14,671 nt of DNA from CAWJFP01 sp963842155 (GTDB lineage Bacteria; Pseudomonadota; Alphaproteobacteria; JACZXZ01), in the NCBI GenBank assembly GCA_963842155.1, contig CAWJFP010000017.1, positions 1 to 14,671 on the forward strand. The letters run 5' to 3'. Each line of letters starts with the position of its first letter. Position 1 is the first letter of the stretch. Position numbers and translations under genes: made by a program. The notes beneath the pieces were generated by a model, which saw only the letters and a list, made by a program, of their open reading frames with translations, had not been told where the DNA came from and did not search any database. Below, in pieces: positions 13,036-14,671 of the stretch.

Positions 13036-14671
13036 ATGCCCAACCTGCTCACCGTCCGCGATCTGAAGATCGAGTTCCGCATCCACGACGCGGTGATCGA
13101 GGCCGTGAAGGGCGTCTCCTTCCGCGTGCGTCCCGGCTCGACGGTGGCGCTGGTCGGCGAATCGGGCTCGGGCAAATCGGTCGTCTCGCAGGCGATCATG
13201 GGCATCCTGCCGCGCAACGGGCGCGTCACCGGCGGCGAGATACTCTTCGCCGATCCGGCGAAGGGAGGCGAGGTCGTCGACATCGCCGCCCTCTCGCCCG
13301 ATTCCGCGGCCATGCGCAGCATCCGCGGCGGCCGCATCTCGATCATCTTCCAGGAACCGATGACCTCGCTCTCGCCGGTGCATAGCGTGGGCGACCAGGT
13401 GAGCGAAGCGCTCTATCTCCATCGCAAGGTCGACAAGGCCGAGGGCCTCGAGATCACCAAGGACATGCTGCGCCTGGTGGGCTTCACCGATCCGGCCCGC
13501 GCGCTCAAGACCTATCCGTTCGAGCTTTCGGGCGGCCTGCGCCAGCGCGCCATGATCGCCATGGCATTGATCTGCCGTCCCGCGCTGCTCATCGCCGACG
13601 AGCCCACCACCGCGCTCGACGTCACCATCCAGGCACAGATCCTGAAGCTGATCCAGGACCTGCAGCACGAGCTCGGCATGGCGGTCATGATCATCACCCA
13701 CGATCTCGGCGTCGTCGCCAACGTGGCCAAGGAGGTGGTGGTGATGTATCACGGCGAGGTGACCGAGCGCGGCATGTTGGAGGACATCTTCCGCGCGCCC
13801 TCGCACCCCTATCTCAAGGCCCTCCTGCGCGCCGTGCCCAAGTTCGACATGAAGCCCGGCGAGCGGCTGGTGCCGGTGCGCGAGATCACGCCCAAGACAG
13901 GCAACCTGCTCGCCGCCAAGGAGCCTTGGCCCGAGGGCGCGGACGCGGCGGGGCCGCTCCTCGACGTGCGCCACCTCTCCAAGGTCTTCCGCATCCGCAA
14001 GGCCGGGCTGTTCGGGGGCAACGCGGAAGCGCGCGTGATCGCGCTCGACGATGTCAGCCTCGAGATCAGGCGCGGCGAATGCGTGGGCCTGGTGGGCGAG
14101 AGCGGCTGCGGCAAGACCACCTTCAGCAAGATGGTGACGCGCGCGCTTTCGGCCGACGAGGGCGAGATTTACTTCAACGACCGCGGCCGCCGCGTCGACG
14201 TGCGCGCGCTTTCGGCCGACGAGCTCATCCCCTTCCGCAAACGGCTGCAATTCATCTTCCAGGACCCCTACGGCTCGCTCAATCCGCGCATGACGGTCTA
14301 CGACATCATCGGCGAGCCGCTCATCATCCATCATATCGGCGACAAGGCCTGGCGCGCCGAGATGGTTGCCGAGCTGATGGAGCTGGTCGGGCTCGATCCC
14401 CGCTTCCTCAACCGCTATCCGCACAGCTTCTCGGGCGGGCAGCGCCAGCGCATCGGCATCGCCCGCGCGCTCGCCTTGAAGCCGGACATGCTGATCTGCG
14501 ACGAGCCCGTCTCGGCGCTCGACGTCTCGATCCAGGCCCAGATCCTCAACCTGCTCAAGGACCTCAAGGACCAGCTCAACCTCACCTATCTCTTCATCTC
14601 GCACAATCTCGCGGTGGTGGATTACATCGCCGACCGCATCGCCGTGATGTGCGCGGGGCGCCTCGTCGAGG
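13036..14671 (+). CDS. Dipeptide/oligopeptide-type ABC transporter ATPase, two fused nucleotide-binding domains (3' end outside window)
   Basis: At least 545 residues of a cytoplasmic ATPase with two complete nucleotide-binding domains in one chain, like YejF or GsiA of peptide and glutathione importers. Domain 1 has Walker A GESGSGKS (41-48), signature LSGGL (164-168) and Walker B Asp188-Glu189. Domain 2 has Walker A GESGCGKT (354-361), signature FSGGQ with Ser466, Walker B Asp489-Glu490 and His523. The peptide-transporter hallmark SHPYLKALL follows domain 1. All ATPase residues are intact. The frame has no stop before the right edge; roughly 60-80 residues are probably missing. Binding protein and permease genes are absent upstream, so they should lie to the right. 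No Shine-Dalgarno sequence is visible before the ATG at 13036, although the family alignment supports this start. Confidence 0.93.
   Translation, partial: MPNLLTVRDLKIEFRIHDAVIEAVKGVSFRVRPGSTVALVGESGSGKSVVSQAIMGILPRNGRVTGGEILFADPAKGGEVVDIAALSPDSAAMRSIRGGRISIIFQEPMTSLSPVHSVGDQVSEALYLHRKVDKAEGLEITKDMLRLVGFTDPARALKTYPFELSGGLRQRAMIAMALICRPALLIADEPTTALDVTIQAQILKLIQDLQHELGMAVMIITHDLGVVANVAKEVVVMYHGEVTERGMLEDIFRAPSHPYLKALLRAVPKFDMKPGERLVPVREITPKTGNLLAAKEPWPEGADAAGPLLDVRHLSKVFRIRKAGLFGGNAEARVIALDDVSLEIRRGECVGLVGESGCGKTTFSKMVTRALSADEGEIYFNDRGRRVDVRALSADELIPFRKRLQFIFQDPYGSLNPRMTVYDIIGEPLIIHHIGDKAWRAEMVAELMELVGLDPRFLNRYPHSFSGGQRQRIGIARALALKPDMLICDEPVSALDVSIQAQILNLLKDLKDQLNLTYLFISHNLAVVDYIADRIAVMCAGRLVE

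Noticed and set aside
12238..14604. Minus-strand open frame of 788 codons across the right end
   Set aside because: It is the mirror of the peptide ABC ATPase, whose Walker and signature motifs read clearly on the plus strand. Long antisense frames are expected in DNA this rich in G and C.
1..14671. tRNA genes, CRISPR arrays, insertion sequences or attachment sites
   Set aside because: I saw no regularly spaced repeats, no transposase or integrase motifs and no tRNA-like fold. Nearly all of the window is covered by ordinary genes of similar base composition.

Overview
The window looks like chromosomal DNA from a GC-rich Gram-negative bacterium, most likely an alphaproteobacterium. The evidence is a class I (archaeal-type) lysyl-tRNA synthetase, which is the usual form in that class, the strong G/C preference at third codon positions, and the gene families present. 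I cannot name the order with confidence; a Rhodospirillales or Hyphomicrobiales relative would fit. Coding density is high. I see no tRNA, rRNA, transposase, phage gene or CRISPR array. Two genes run off the edges: the synthetase on the left and a peptide-type ABC ATPase on the right.

Left part (1-1255, plus strand): the C-terminal half of lysyl-tRNA synthetase is translationally coupled through a GTGA overlap to a small DUF488 protein.

Second part (1269-6169): a possible cyclic-AMP module. On the minus strand, a large ABC exporter-like protein (887 aa) is followed 38 bp later by a single-domain cyclic-nucleotide-binding protein. Divergently, on the plus strand, lies a class III adenylate cyclase with an N-terminal zinc-ribbon-containing domain (DUF5939 type). 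The cyclase keeps all six active-site residues expected for making cAMP, and the small protein keeps a phosphate-binding cassette expected to bind it. The ABC protein is the oddest gene here. Its nucleotide-binding domain carries about 300 extra residues between the Q-loop and the signature motif, and these appear to hold two more degenerate copies of the helical subdomain. Several ATPase residues (Walker A Ser/Thr, Walker B Asp, H-loop His) are replaced.

Third part (6259-13008, plus strand): a seven-gene cluster that reads as an uncharacterised glycan or glycolipid pathway. It holds two MurG/COG4671-like glycosyltransferases, two GT4-type glycosyltransferases, a histidine-family phosphatase, a NodB-like deacetylase without a signal peptide, and a small two-helix membrane protein with a PH-like tail. 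Five of the six junctions overlap by 4 or 28 bp. The only gap (7480-7589) holds two hairpins that resemble an intergenic palindromic repeat and bury the upstream-most ATG of the next gene. No flippase, polymerase or sugar-nucleotide gene is present, so the product is inferred to be a short cytoplasmically assembled glycan or glycolipid.

Right end (13036-14671): a fused, two-domain dipeptide/oligopeptide-type ABC ATPase, incomplete at its 3' end and probably the first gene of a peptide uptake operon. All calls come from reading the sequence alone; no database searches were run.
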